Shown here: one piece after another, positions 52,594 through 61,514 of the stretch
Numbering within the stretch: the stretch's first letter is position 1
How the letters are laid out: every line of letters begins with the position of its first letter
Source: an uncultured Verrucomicrobiota bacterium
GTDB taxonomy: Bacteria; Verrucomicrobiota; Verrucomicrobiia; Limisphaerales; UBA9464
Assembly (NCBI GenBank): GCA_903922605.1
Contig: CAIXUG010000026.1
Location: forward strand, 1-64,000
Direction: 5' to 3'
DNA length: 64,000 nucleotides
Notes under the pieces: generated by a model
The model's database searches: none
What the model saw: the letters and a program-made list of their open reading frames with translations, nothing else
What the model was told of the DNA's origin: nothing
Position numbers and translations under genes: made by a program

Positions 52594-52912
52594 GCGAAGA
52601 CGGGTCCGAAAGGGAACGTTGGCAACGTGGCGCGAGGGTGCTGTGCTGGGAAGCAAAAAGACGTTACAACGGCGACAAAGGATGCAGCACGGTCTGAGCG
52701 ACGGAACGATGCTTTCCATAGCAGGCAAGGCCCGGACCTCCGTCTCTGCCCCGCCAGTTGTCCGGCTTGCTTCCGCCGCACAGCTGCGCTGTCCTATGGG
52801 AATGAACCCCTTGCCCGGCTCAAAAATGAAACGCCGAAACGGTCATTGCCAAATCCTCGCCAGCAACTGAAAGGAAATTGGCGGAAATGCCGCTGAATCA
52901 GATGACTGAGAT
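52594..52912. other. 319-bp gap with no supported gene
   Basis: It separates two divergently transcribed genes and should hold both promoters. Short open frames are present on both strands, but none is recognisable. No clear hairpin or repeat was seen. Confidence 0.5.
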
Positions 52913-53488
52913 ATGATCGCACTGACTGACGCTGACGACCCTCGTTTCGTTGCCCTGGCGAACCGGCTCCTTGAAGCCGCCGTCACAACCTATCGGCCGG
53001 CCGAGATTTATCTGGTCCGTATCGACCAATGGTTTGACACTAAGTGGCTCAATTTCTCAGGCAAAGCTCTCGGTGCGCTCGGGGTCTGGAATAAACGGAC
53101 CACTGTCCCGCCTTTCCATCCGGGCCGCGTTCGAGAAGAACATCATTTTTCGGTCACAACGAATCCGGATGCCTTCGAGAAAACTCCGGCCGCTCCGCTT
53201 CATCTCGCTCAGGAGAGCAGCCAGAATCTCGTCCGCTCCATTTCCAGGATCTCGTCCGACGCCGTATTTTTCTGGTACAGTTCGGCCACCGTCGGTCTGG
53301 ATCGCGGCAGTATCATGCTCTATCGAACACATCAAAACGAGGTGCTCTCCTGGTATGTTTCCTTTCACCGGACTGCCACGTGGCGGCTCGACCGTCACCT
53401 TGGCATTTCCCCTGGTGAAGTCCGCCACCTGTTGCAATGCGACCAGTCTTGCCTCCAGTCCTTGGCCCCAAGTGCCGCTGACCTCTGA
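52913..53488 (+). CDS. Hypothetical soluble protein (191 aa)
   Basis: No signal peptide or membrane segment. The sequence contains VRIDQWFDTKWLNFSGKALGALGVW and TVPPFHPGRVREEHHF, an aromatic-rich pattern I have seen in other bacterial hypothetical proteins but cannot name. It begins MIALTDADDPRFVALANRLLEAA. It precedes the histidine-kinase gene by 28 bp on the same strand, but its content gives no reason to link it to signalling. Confidence 0.65.
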   Translation: MIALTDADDPRFVALANRLLEAAVTTYRPAEIYLVRIDQWFDTKWLNFSGKALGALGVWNKRTTVPPFHPGRVREEHHFSVTTNPDAFEKTPAAPLHLAQESSQNLVRSISRISSDAVFFWYSSATVGLDRGSIMLYRTHQNEVLSWYVSFHRTATWRLDRHLGISPGEVRHLLQCDQSCLQSLAPSAADL

Positions 53489-53516
53489 GCCGCCCCAGTC
53501 CAGCAACTGATTCGTT

Positions 53517-56500
53517 TTGAATCCAACCCATTCATGGTCGGGACGCCGACTTTGCCGGTGCGCCCTGATCACCTGGGCGTGGCTCGTCGCCCATGGCCTG
53601 CCGTTGCGAGCCCAAGTGGACACCAACAGTCCCATCCTGGCCTCGATCCGGCTGGTGCGGGAACTGACTTCGGCCCAGGCCAGCCAGCTACAACCGGTCG
53701 CCCTGGAAGGCGTGCTCACCTATGTCGACCCGCCGCGCTACCTGTGCTTCCTGCAGGACGGCTCGAGCGGGGTCTATCTCCAGACAGATCGTGCGGCGAG
53801 GCTGCACGCTGGCCAGCGCCTGCGCGTGCTGGGTACGACTGGGGCCGGCTATTTCACGCCCATCGTCCGGGCCTCCAATGTCACAGTATTGGACAGCGTA
53901 CCGCTGCCCGTTCCCCGCCGCGTCACGTTCGCTGAATTCAAGACCGGTCTGGTGGATTCCGATTGGGTCGAACTTCAGGGCCGTGTGCGTTCCGCCACGC
54001 CAGACCAAGGCAGGCTCAAGGTGAAGCTGGCGCTGCCCGAGGGCGTGCTGACCGTCTGGGTCCGCAATCCCGCCGGCCTGGATCCGGCCCGGCTGGTGGC
54101 TTCGGAAATCCGCGTGCGGGGCGTCTGTGCGGGTGCCTTTGGCGGGCAGAACGAGATTCTCGATTTCGACCTGTATGCCGACTCGCCAGCCGTGGAGCTG
54201 GTCAATCCGCCGCCTTTGGCACCGGAAGCGATCCCGGTCCGCCCGATCAACCGGCTCGGACTCGACTGGCGGGACGGGGCGATCCAGGCCCGGTGCCGGG
54301 GGCGGGTCACGCTGCACTGGCCAGGCCGGTTCCTGTTCATCGAGGACGAAACCGGGGCCGTGGAACTTCGGACCGAACAGCCGCTGAACCTGCGACCGGG
54401 GGACGAGGTGGAAGCGCTGGGCTTCCGGGTGCTGGCCCACCGGCGGGTGGTGCTGGAGGACTGCTCGGTGCGGGTGCTGGGCCATGGACCGCCAGCCATC
54501 CCCCGCCACCCTACCCTGCGGGAGCTTTACGCCCGCCACAGTCACGGCGAATTCGCCGCTATTGAAGGCACCCTGGAGGAACTCATCAGCCAGCCGCGCA
54601 TCCGGGTGCCAAATTCACAGCGCATGAGCTTCGAGAGCGAGCCGGTGCTCGTGATGAAGGTGGAGGAGTGGTTCCTGCGGGCGGAACTGCCGCCGGGAAC
54701 AACCATGAATGACCTGGCCTTTTTGCAGCCGGGCAGCCGGCTGTCGCTGGTCGGTGTTCTCGCCGCGGATGCCGTTTCTGCCGGCGAATCCCTGACCTAC
54801 CGCCTGCTCCTTCCCTCCAAAGAGGCGATCCGGGTGCTGCAACCGGCCCCGTGGTGGACCCGCGGGCGGACCTTCGCGGTGGTGGGTGGAACGGCGGTGA
54901 CCATCATCTCGTTCATGGGCTGGGCGGTCGGCTTCACGCAGCGACAGCGCCGGCAGGCGGAACAGGCCGTCCAGCGGCATCACGAGCAGACCATCCGGCA
55001 CCAGGCCGCGCTGCTGGAACTGGCCTGTCAGGTCCATGGGCCGGACGACCAGGCAACGTTAAAGCACGCGACCGAACTCCTGGCCACGACGCTGGGGGTA
55101 TCGCGCGCGAGCCTGTGGCGGTTCGAGGATGACGGCCGCACCTTGCGTTGCGTGGATCTGCACCAGCGCGAAGGCGGCCATCGCGAGGGCAATGTGCTGG
55201 TCACCACGGCCTATCCCGCCTATTTCGCCGCCCTGGCCGAAAGCCGCGTCGTCAGCGTGCCTGACGTCCGTACGGACCCACGCACCCGCGAATTGGTGGA
55301 GGCCTATCTCCTGCCCAATGACATCCGCTCCATGCTCGACGTGCCCCTGCGGCTGCGGGGCGGCCTGGCCGGAGTGCTGTGCCTCGAACAGGCGGGCGCC
55401 GTGCGGTCATGGACCTCCACCGAGGAAACCTTCGCGGCCGGCGTGGCCGACCAGCTCAACATCCTGCTCGAATCACGCGAACGGAAACGGACGGAACGGG
55501 CACTGCGCGAATCCGAGGAAAAATTTGCCCGGGCGTTTCACACCAGTTCGGATGGTCATGCCATCATCACGCTCGATGGCGAACGGTATCTGGAGGTGAA
55601 CGAGGCGTTCTGCCAGCTCGCCGGGCTCACCAAGCAGGAGATTCTCAGCCGCACCCGGTCCCAGTTTACCTGGGTGATGCCGGAGGAGCGGATGCTGCTC
55701 ATGGAGCGGGTCCGGGCCGGTGAGCAGGTGCGCGATATGGAAGCCCGGATCATCCGCCCGGATGGCGAGCCGCGGGATGTGCTGATCTCGTGCGACCGGG
55801 CGGTGCTGGCCGGCGAACCCTGCCTGCTGGGCGTGATCCGGGACGTGACGGAGCGGCGCCGTTCGGAACGCGCGCTCCGCGAGGCGCACGCCGAGCTGGA
55901 GCTGCGCGTGCTGCTCCGGACCACCCAGCTCGCCGAGGCGCGCGACCGCGCCGAATCGGCGGACCGGCTGAAAAGCGCCTTCCTGGCGACCATGTCGCAT
56001 GAGCTGCGCACACCGCTGAATTCGATCATCGGCTTCACCGGCATCATCTTGCAGGGCCTGGTAGGTCCCCTGACGGAGGAGCAGAAGAAGCAGCTCGGCA
56101 TGGTGATGAACAGCTCCCGGCACCTGCTCAGCCTGATCAACGACGTGCTCGATATCTCCAAGATCGAGGCCGGGCAGATCGAGGTGCAGTGGGCCCAGTT
56201 TGATTTCCGCGAATCCGTCCACCGGGTCGCCCAGATCGTCGCCCCGCTCGCCGCCCGCAAAGGGCTGCCAGTCCGGATCACGCTGGCACCGGAGGTGGGC
56301 CGGATCATCAGTGATCGCCGCCGGGTGGAGCAGATCCTGATCAACCTCGTGAACAACGCCATCAAGTTCACCGATCAGGGCGAGGTGCATGTGGAGGCCC
56401 GCCTGCACGGCGCGAAACTGGTCGTACGCGTGAGCGATACCGGCATCGGCATCCGGCCGGAGGATCTGGGGCGGCTCTTCCGCCCGTTCCAGCAGCTGGA

Positions 56501-56660
56501 TACCGGTCTGGCCCGCCAGCACGAGGGTACGGGGCTCGGCCTTGCTATCTGCAGTCGGCTGGTAAAAATACTCGGTGGCGAAATCACCGTGGAAAGTGTC
56601 TGGCAGAAGGGCAGCACATTCACCCTGACCCTGCCAGTTGAAGACCCGTCCCGGAGATGA
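53517..56660 (+). CDS. Membrane histidine kinase with OB-fold-like sensor, GAF and PAS domains
   Basis: The 1047-residue product has a signal peptide or first TM (1-33). A large exported region (about 35-450) contains at least two OB-fold-like repeats (GVLTYVDPPRYLCFLQDGSSGVYLQ; GRVTLHWPGRFLFIEDETGAVEL). A TM helix (about 455-475), GAF (about 500-645) and PAS (about 665-780) follow. HisKA has His828 in ATMSHELRTPLNSIIG, and HATPase carries N-box NLVNNAIKF, SDTGIGI and GTGLGLAI. It has no receiver domain, so phosphate must pass to another protein. Its stop overlaps the next start (ATGA). The ligand is unknown. Confidence 0.93.
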   Translation: MNPTHSWSGRRLCRCALITWAWLVAHGLPLRAQVDTNSPILASIRLVRELTSAQASQLQPVALEGVLTYVDPPRYLCFLQDGSSGVYLQTDRAARLHAGQRLRVLGTTGAGYFTPIVRASNVTVLDSVPLPVPRRVTFAEFKTGLVDSDWVELQGRVRSATPDQGRLKVKLALPEGVLTVWVRNPAGLDPARLVASEIRVRGVCAGAFGGQNEILDFDLYADSPAVELVNPPPLAPEAIPVRPINRLGLDWRDGAIQARCRGRVTLHWPGRFLFIEDETGAVELRTEQPLNLRPGDEVEALGFRVLAHRRVVLEDCSVRVLGHGPPAIPRHPTLRELYARHSHGEFAAIEGTLEELISQPRIRVPNSQRMSFESEPVLVMKVEEWFLRAELPPGTTMNDLAFLQPGSRLSLVGVLAADAVSAGESLTYRLLLPSKEAIRVLQPAPWWTRGRTFAVVGGTAVTIISFMGWAVGFTQRQRRQAEQAVQRHHEQTIRHQAALLELACQVHGPDDQATLKHATELLATTLGVSRASLWRFEDDGRTLRCVDLHQREGGHREGNVLVTTAYPAYFAALAESRVVSVPDVRTDPRTRELVEAYLLPNDIRSMLDVPLRLRGGLAGVLCLEQAGAVRSWTSTEETFAAGVADQLNILLESRERKRTERALRESEEKFARAFHTSSDGHAIITLDGERYLEVNEAFCQLAGLTKQEILSRTRSQFTWVMPEERMLLMERVRAGEQVRDMEARIIRPDGEPRDVLISCDRAVLAGEPCLLGVIRDVTERRRSERALREAHAELELRVLLRTTQLAEARDRAESADRLKSAFLATMSHELRTPLNSIIGFTGIILQGLVGPLTEEQKKQLGMVMNSSRHLLSLINDVLDISKIEAGQIEVQWAQFDFRESVHRVAQIVAPLAARKGLPVRITLAPEVGRIISDRRRVEQILINLVNNAIKFTDQGEVHVEARLHGAKLVVRVSDTGIGIRPEDLGRLFRPFQQLDTGLARQHEGTGLGLAICSRLVKILGGEITVESVWQKGSTFTLTLPVEDPSRR

Positions 56661-59098
56661 AAACGGTCCTGATCATCGAAGACAACGAGCAGAATCTCTA
56701 CCTTGCCCGCTTCATGCTGGAGCAGCGAGGCTTCCGGGTGGAGGCCGCCCCGGACGGACCGTCCGGCATTGTCGCCGCCCTGCGCCACCGGCCCGCGCTC
56801 ATCCTGCTCGACATCCAGCTGCCCGGCATGGATGGCCACGAGGTCGCCCGGCGCCTCCGGTCGCATGTGGCGCTGATGGGCGTTCCAATTGTGGCCGTGA
56901 CCTCCTACGCCATGCCCGGCGACCGGGAGCGCATCCTGGCCGCCGGCTGCACCGGCTACGTGGAGAAGCCGATCAACCCCGAAACCTTCCTCCAGGAAAT
57001 CGAGGCCTTCCTGGCCGCCCAGGGTGAAAACAACGAGTCCCTGCGCGTGCTGGTCGTGGATGATATCGAGGCCAACCGCTACCTGCTGGAGGCGCTGCTG
57101 CGTTCCCACGGCTTCAAGGTGGCCCGGGCCACGCAGGGGGCGGAGGCGCTCGGCCTGGCCCGGCTGGAGCCGCCCGACCTGATCGTCAGTGACATCCTCA
57201 TGCCGGTCATGGACGGCTTTTCCCTCTGCCGCGAATGGCGCAACGACCCCGCGCTCGCCGAGATTCCCTTCGTCTTTTACACGGCCACCTACACGAGTCC
57301 GGAGGACGAGGAGCTGGCCATGGGCCTGGGCGCCGACCTCTTCCTCATCAAACCGCTGGAACCGGATCTGCTCATGCCGAAGCTGCAGGACCTGATCGCC
57401 GCGCAGCGCGAAGGCCGTCTGGTCCGTACGACCCGGACACAGACCGATGAGCAGGCCAGCCTGCGCGAATACAATGCCGCCCTCGTCCGGAAGCTGGAGG
57501 ACAAGATGCGCCAGTTGGAATCGCTCAACCGGCAGCTGGAGCAGCGCGTCCGGGAGCGGACGAACGAGCTGGAGGCCGCCAACCGTGAACTGCAGGCCCT
57601 GAGCCATGTCGGCACCTGGACCTCGGATCTGAGCCCCACCGGCCGGCTGAGCTGGTCCCCCGAAACTCATCGCATCTTCGGCCTGCCTCCCGAAGCGTTC
57701 GATGGACGCCCGGAAACCTTCTTCTCGCTCATCCATCCGGACGATTTGGAATCCGTCCGTGCCGCCAGCCGGGACGCCTGGGCCGGGCTGCGCCCGTTGA
57801 ACGTGGAACACCGCATCCTCCGTGCCGAAGGTCGCGTGCGTTGGGTGCACGAGCAGGCCGAACTGGAGCGCGATGCACAGGAGCTGCCGGTACGGCTCGT
57901 CGGCATCGTCCGTGACATCACCGACCAGCGCGTGCTGGCGGAGCAGCTCCGGCAGGCGCAGAAGATGGAGGCGGTGGGCCAGCTGGCCGGTGGCGTCGCC
58001 CACGATTTCAACAACCTGCTCACCGTGGTGCAGGGACACGCCTCCCTGCTGATGGCCATGCAGGGCCTGCCACCCAGTGCCGCCGAATCGGCCCAGCAGA
58101 TCGCCGAGGCCGCCGACCGGGCCTCGAGCCTGACCCGGCAGCTGCTCACCTTCAGCCGGCGCCAGCTGCTCCGCCTCCGGCCGCTCGACCTCAACAACAT
58201 CGTGGCGGGCATGACGCGGATGCTGCGCCGGATCGTCGGCGAGCATATCGCCCTGCACGAGGGCCTGGCTTCCACCCTGCCCCGCGTGCTCGCCGACACA
58301 GGCATGATGGAGCAGGTGATCATGAACCTGGTCGTGAACGCCCGCGATGCCATGCCCAAGGGCGGCGAACTTTCCCTGCAAACCTCGGTGGCTGAACTCG
58401 ATGCCGCCGCCGCGGCCCAAGCCCCCTCGGCCCGCGCCGGCCGCTATGTGGTGCTGGCCATCCGCGACACCGGCACCGGCATCGACTCCGATCATCTGCC
58501 CCACATTTTTGAGCCGTTTTTCACCACCAAGGGCGTCGGCCACGGCACCGGCCTGGGATTGGCCACGGTTTATGGCATCGTCCAGCAGCATCAGGGCTGG
58601 ATCACCGTGGAAACGGAACCCGGCCGGGGCACCACTTTCGCCATTTTCCTTCCGATCACGGAGGAACTGGCTGAAAGCGCCCCGGATCCCACGGGCGGCC
58701 AGGTCACGGGCGGCGGCGAAACGATCCTGGTCGCCGAGGACGAGGCCGCCCTGCGCCTGCTCGTGCAAAACATCCTGAGCCGGCACGGCTACCGTGTGCT
58801 CGTGGCGGAGAATGCCGTCGAAGCGCTGCGGGTCTGGCGCAGCGTGGCCGGACGGGTGGAACTGCTTCTGACCGATTTGGTGATGCCCGGCGAGCTCTCC
58901 GGCCGGGAGCTCGCCGAGTGCCTGCTTCAGGAGCAGCCGCGCCTCAAGGTCATCTTCACGAGCGGATATAGCGCCGAATCGCTCACGGCCAATGCCCTGT
59001 CCGACACGGAAACGGCCTTTTTGCAGAAGCCCTATCGGCCCGAGAAGCTCGTGCTCGCCGTGCGCGAATGCCTCGACGCGCCGGCCAAGCGCGGATGA
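56657..59098 (+). CDS. Soluble hybrid kinase with three receiver domains (REC-REC-PAS-HisKA-HATPase-REC)
   Basis: The 813-residue product has no membrane segment. REC1 (1-120, Asp52 in LLDIQLPGMDG) is followed by REC2 (about 129-250, Asp179 in VSDILMPVMDG), a coiled-coil linker (about 265-320), PAS (about 325-430), HisKA (His449 in GGVAHDFNNLL), HATPase (about 555-680, DTGTGID and GLGLATVYGI) and a C-terminal REC3 (Asp740 in LLTDLVMPG). It is translationally coupled to the membrane kinase by ATGA. That makes it the likely phospho-acceptor and a relay hub. No output regulator with a DNA-binding domain is adjacent. Confidence 0.93.
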   Translation: MKTVLIIEDNEQNLYLARFMLEQRGFRVEAAPDGPSGIVAALRHRPALILLDIQLPGMDGHEVARRLRSHVALMGVPIVAVTSYAMPGDRERILAAGCTGYVEKPINPETFLQEIEAFLAAQGENNESLRVLVVDDIEANRYLLEALLRSHGFKVARATQGAEALGLARLEPPDLIVSDILMPVMDGFSLCREWRNDPALAEIPFVFYTATYTSPEDEELAMGLGADLFLIKPLEPDLLMPKLQDLIAAQREGRLVRTTRTQTDEQASLREYNAALVRKLEDKMRQLESLNRQLEQRVRERTNELEAANRELQALSHVGTWTSDLSPTGRLSWSPETHRIFGLPPEAFDGRPETFFSLIHPDDLESVRAASRDAWAGLRPLNVEHRILRAEGRVRWVHEQAELERDAQELPVRLVGIVRDITDQRVLAEQLRQAQKMEAVGQLAGGVAHDFNNLLTVVQGHASLLMAMQGLPPSAAESAQQIAEAADRASSLTRQLLTFSRRQLLRLRPLDLNNIVAGMTRMLRRIVGEHIALHEGLASTLPRVLADTGMMEQVIMNLVVNARDAMPKGGELSLQTSVAELDAAAAAQAPSARAGRYVVLAIRDTGTGIDSDHLPHIFEPFFTTKGVGHGTGLGLATVYGIVQQHQGWITVETEPGRGTTFAIFLPITEELAESAPDPTGGQVTGGGETILVAEDEAALRLLVQNILSRHGYRVLVAENAVEALRVWRSVAGRVELLLTDLVMPGELSGRELAECLLQEQPRLKVIFTSGYSAESLTANALSDTETAFLQKPYRPEKLVLAVRECLDAPAKRG

Positions 59099-59217
59099 CC
59101 GCCCAGTTCCAGATCGGCCGGACATTCCGGTTCTGCCGCGTGCAGCCTCGTTCCTCCATTTGAGAACGCCACGGTCAAAACCGTGACGCGCTGGCAGCCC
59201 TCGCATATTCTCCGGCC

Positions 59218-59997
59218 ATGTCTCCCCTCCCAGGTATCCGGCTTTTCGATCTCACCGGTCGCACGGCGCTCATCACCGGCGGTTCCAAAGGGCTCGGCCA
59301 GGCCATGGCCGCCGGCCTCGCCTCCGCCGGGGCGGACGTGATGCTCGTCAGTCGCCACGGAGCTCAGGCCGAACAGGCCGCCGCCGAAATCGCGCGCGAC
59401 TTCGGCCACCGCGCGATTGGCTTTGAAGCCGACGTCACGGCGCCGGCGCAGGTCGACGCCATGGTCGCGGCGGCGAATCGCGAATTGGGCCGCGTGGACA
59501 TTCTCATCAACAGCGCCGGCATCAACATCCGTGGGCCGATCGAGACCCTTTCGCCCGAGCAGTTCCAGCAGGTCATCAGCGTGAACCTGACCGGCACCTG
59601 GCTTTGCGCCCGAGCCGTGGTACCGCTGATGCGGGTGGCCAAAGGCGGCCGCATCATCAACCTCGCCAGCGCCCTGGCGCTGGTGGGACTCGCGGGACGC
59701 ACACCCTATTGCGCCAGCAAGGGCGCGGTCGCCCAGATGACCCGGGCGCTGGCGCTCGAAGTCGCCGCCGACCACATCACGGTGAACGCCATCTGCCCCG
59801 GACCCTTCCTCACCGAGATGAACCTGCCCATCGCCGACACCGAGGACGGCCGGAAGTTCGTGGTAGGCGCGACCGCGCTCAAACGTTGGGGCCGGCTCGA
59901 AGAAATCCAAGGCGCGGCCATCTTCCTCGCGAGCGAGGCCGCAAGCTACGTCACGGGTTCCATGCTCACCGTCGATGGCGGCTGGACGGCGCAGTGA
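59218..59997 (+). CDS. Short-chain dehydrogenase/reductase
   Basis: Classical SDR of 259 residues: cofactor loop TGGSKGLG (20-27), NSAG (98-101), and catalytic Ser151, Tyr164 and Lys168 (PYCASKGAV). It ends ASYVTGSMLTVDGGWTAQ, typical of sugar-acid or gluconate-type members. The family is too broad for a substrate call. It is followed by a Tat-exported oxidoreductase and a TIM-barrel isomerase on the same strand, suggesting a shared carbohydrate or polyol route. Confidence 0.9.
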   Translation: MSPLPGIRLFDLTGRTALITGGSKGLGQAMAAGLASAGADVMLVSRHGAQAEQAAAEIARDFGHRAIGFEADVTAPAQVDAMVAAANRELGRVDILINSAGINIRGPIETLSPEQFQQVISVNLTGTWLCARAVVPLMRVAKGGRIINLASALALVGLAGRTPYCASKGAVAQMTRALALEVAADHITVNAICPGPFLTEMNLPIADTEDGRKFVVGATALKRWGRLEEIQGAAIFLASEAASYVTGSMLTVDGGWTAQ

Positions 59998-60050
59998 CGA
60001 AACAGGAATGATTACCGCCGTCTCCGGTATCGTCCCTTTTGTCGCTGAAC

Positions 60051-61385
60051 ATGACACCGATCTCTTCGCTCAACCGTCGCCGTTTCCTCCGGACTTCCGT
60101 TGCGGCGGGCGCGGCCCTGACGGCGGCTCCGTTCATCCTCGCTGCCGATCCCGGCAGAAAGTTTCGCACGGTGCTCATCGGCTCCGGGTGGTGGGGCAAA
60201 AACATCCTGCGCGAGGCCATTGCGAGCGGCCGGATCCAAGTCGTCGCGCTCTGTGACGCCGACACCACCATCTGCCGGCTCGCCGGCGAACTGGTCAAGG
60301 GCCTGAACGGCGACGAGCCGAAGTTCTACGGAGATTTCCGCGAACTGCTGGCGAAGGAGAAGCCCGAGGTCGTCATCATCGCCACGCCCGACCACTGGCA
60401 CGCGCTCCAGACCATCGCGGCGGTGAAGTCCGGCGCGCACGTCTTCGTGGAAAAGCCGACCGGCCACACCGTCAACGAAAGCCGGGCCATGTTGCACGCC
60501 GCCCGGGACAGTGGGCGGGTCGTGCAGGTCGGCCTCCACCGGCGCATCGGCCCGCATCACGTCAGCGCGATGAAGTTCCTGAAGTCGGGCGCGGTCGGCG
60601 AGGTCGGCATGGTACGGCTCTTCGCGGACGGCGGTGGCGACCGTGAGAAGCCCTCGCCGAATACCGAACCGCCGAACACGCTCGATTGGGACATGTGGTG
60701 CGGCCCCGCGCCGAAGCGCCCGTTCAACAAGCGAATCCATCCCGGCGGCTGGCGCAACTTTCTCGACTACGGCAACGGCCAGCTCGGTGACTGGGGTGTG
60801 CACTGGCTCGACCAAGTGCTCTGGTGGAGCGGCGAGAAATACCCGAAGCGGGTCTTTTCAACGATGGGGAGGCCGATCAGCGGACCGCCGATCCTCAACG
60901 ACAAGGAACAGACGACCGACGCACCCGACCACCAGGTGGCGGTGTACGAGTTCGAGCAGTTCACCTGCACCTGGGAACACCGGCGCTTTGCCGAGAACCA
61001 CGCGGAGAAGCACTCCATTGGCGCGTACTTCTACGGCACCAATGGCACGCTGCACATCGGCTGGCAGGATGGCTGGACGTTTTACCCCGCCGACGACAAC
61101 GCCCCGGTCGTCCACGAGGATTCGCAGCTCCAACAGCCCGACGGCCACAATCTGAAATTGCTGTGGGCCGATTTCATGGCCGCCATCGACGAAGGAAGAA
61201 AGGGCGTGGCCAGCATCGAGATTGCCCACCGCTCCTCGGTGCTGCCGCTGCTGGGAATGATCTCCGCCCGCACCGGTCGCAGCCTCAATTGGGATGCCGA
61301 CAAAGAGCAGATCATTGGTGACCCCGAGGCCAACAAGCTGCTCAGCCGGCCCTATCGCGCGCCGTGGGTGTATCCGGCGGTGTGA
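60051..61385 (+). CDS. Gfo/Idh/MocA-family oxidoreductase, Tat-exported
   Basis: The 444-residue product has a twin-arginine signal (NRRRFLRTSVAAGAALTAAP, residues 8-27). A Rossmann domain (TVLIGSGWWGKN near 42-53) and the EKPTGHTVNE motif with the conserved Lys of the family follow, then the C-terminal beta-sheet domain. Exported Gfo/Idh/MocA proteins carry their nucleotide through Tat and oxidise or epimerise sugars in the periplasm. The start is the ATG at 60051; the upstream TTG at 60039 is less likely. It lies 53 bp after the SDR gene. Confidence 0.92.
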   Translation: MTPISSLNRRRFLRTSVAAGAALTAAPFILAADPGRKFRTVLIGSGWWGKNILREAIASGRIQVVALCDADTTICRLAGELVKGLNGDEPKFYGDFRELLAKEKPEVVIIATPDHWHALQTIAAVKSGAHVFVEKPTGHTVNESRAMLHAARDSGRVVQVGLHRRIGPHHVSAMKFLKSGAVGEVGMVRLFADGGGDREKPSPNTEPPNTLDWDMWCGPAPKRPFNKRIHPGGWRNFLDYGNGQLGDWGVHWLDQVLWWSGEKYPKRVFSTMGRPISGPPILNDKEQTTDAPDHQVAVYEFEQFTCTWEHRRFAENHAEKHSIGAYFYGTNGTLHIGWQDGWTFYPADDNAPVVHEDSQLQQPDGHNLKLLWADFMAAIDEGRKGVASIEIAHRSSVLPLLGMISARTGRSLNWDADKEQIIGDPEANKLLSRPYRAPWVYPAV

Positions 61386-61392
61386 TCTGTGC

Positions 61393-61467
61393 GGAGCGCC
61401 GGTCTCCGACCCGGCACGGCGGTTGCCTTTTCGCTCTCATCCACGCCGGATCGGAGATCGGCGCTCC
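61393..61467. repeat. Short inverted-repeat element
   Basis: The arms 61393-61415 (GGAGCGCCGGTCTCCGACCC...) and 61445-61467 are inverted copies matching at 21 of 23 positions, with about 29 bp between. The element is about 75 bp in all. It sits between the Gfo/Idh/MocA gene and the next gene in the same direction, so it would be transcribed as a long hairpin in their shared message. Confidence 0.75.
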
Positions 61468-61514
61468 AACGTCGCGGTTGGACTTCCACCCCGTTCTTGG
61501 GCCAGGGTCACGTC

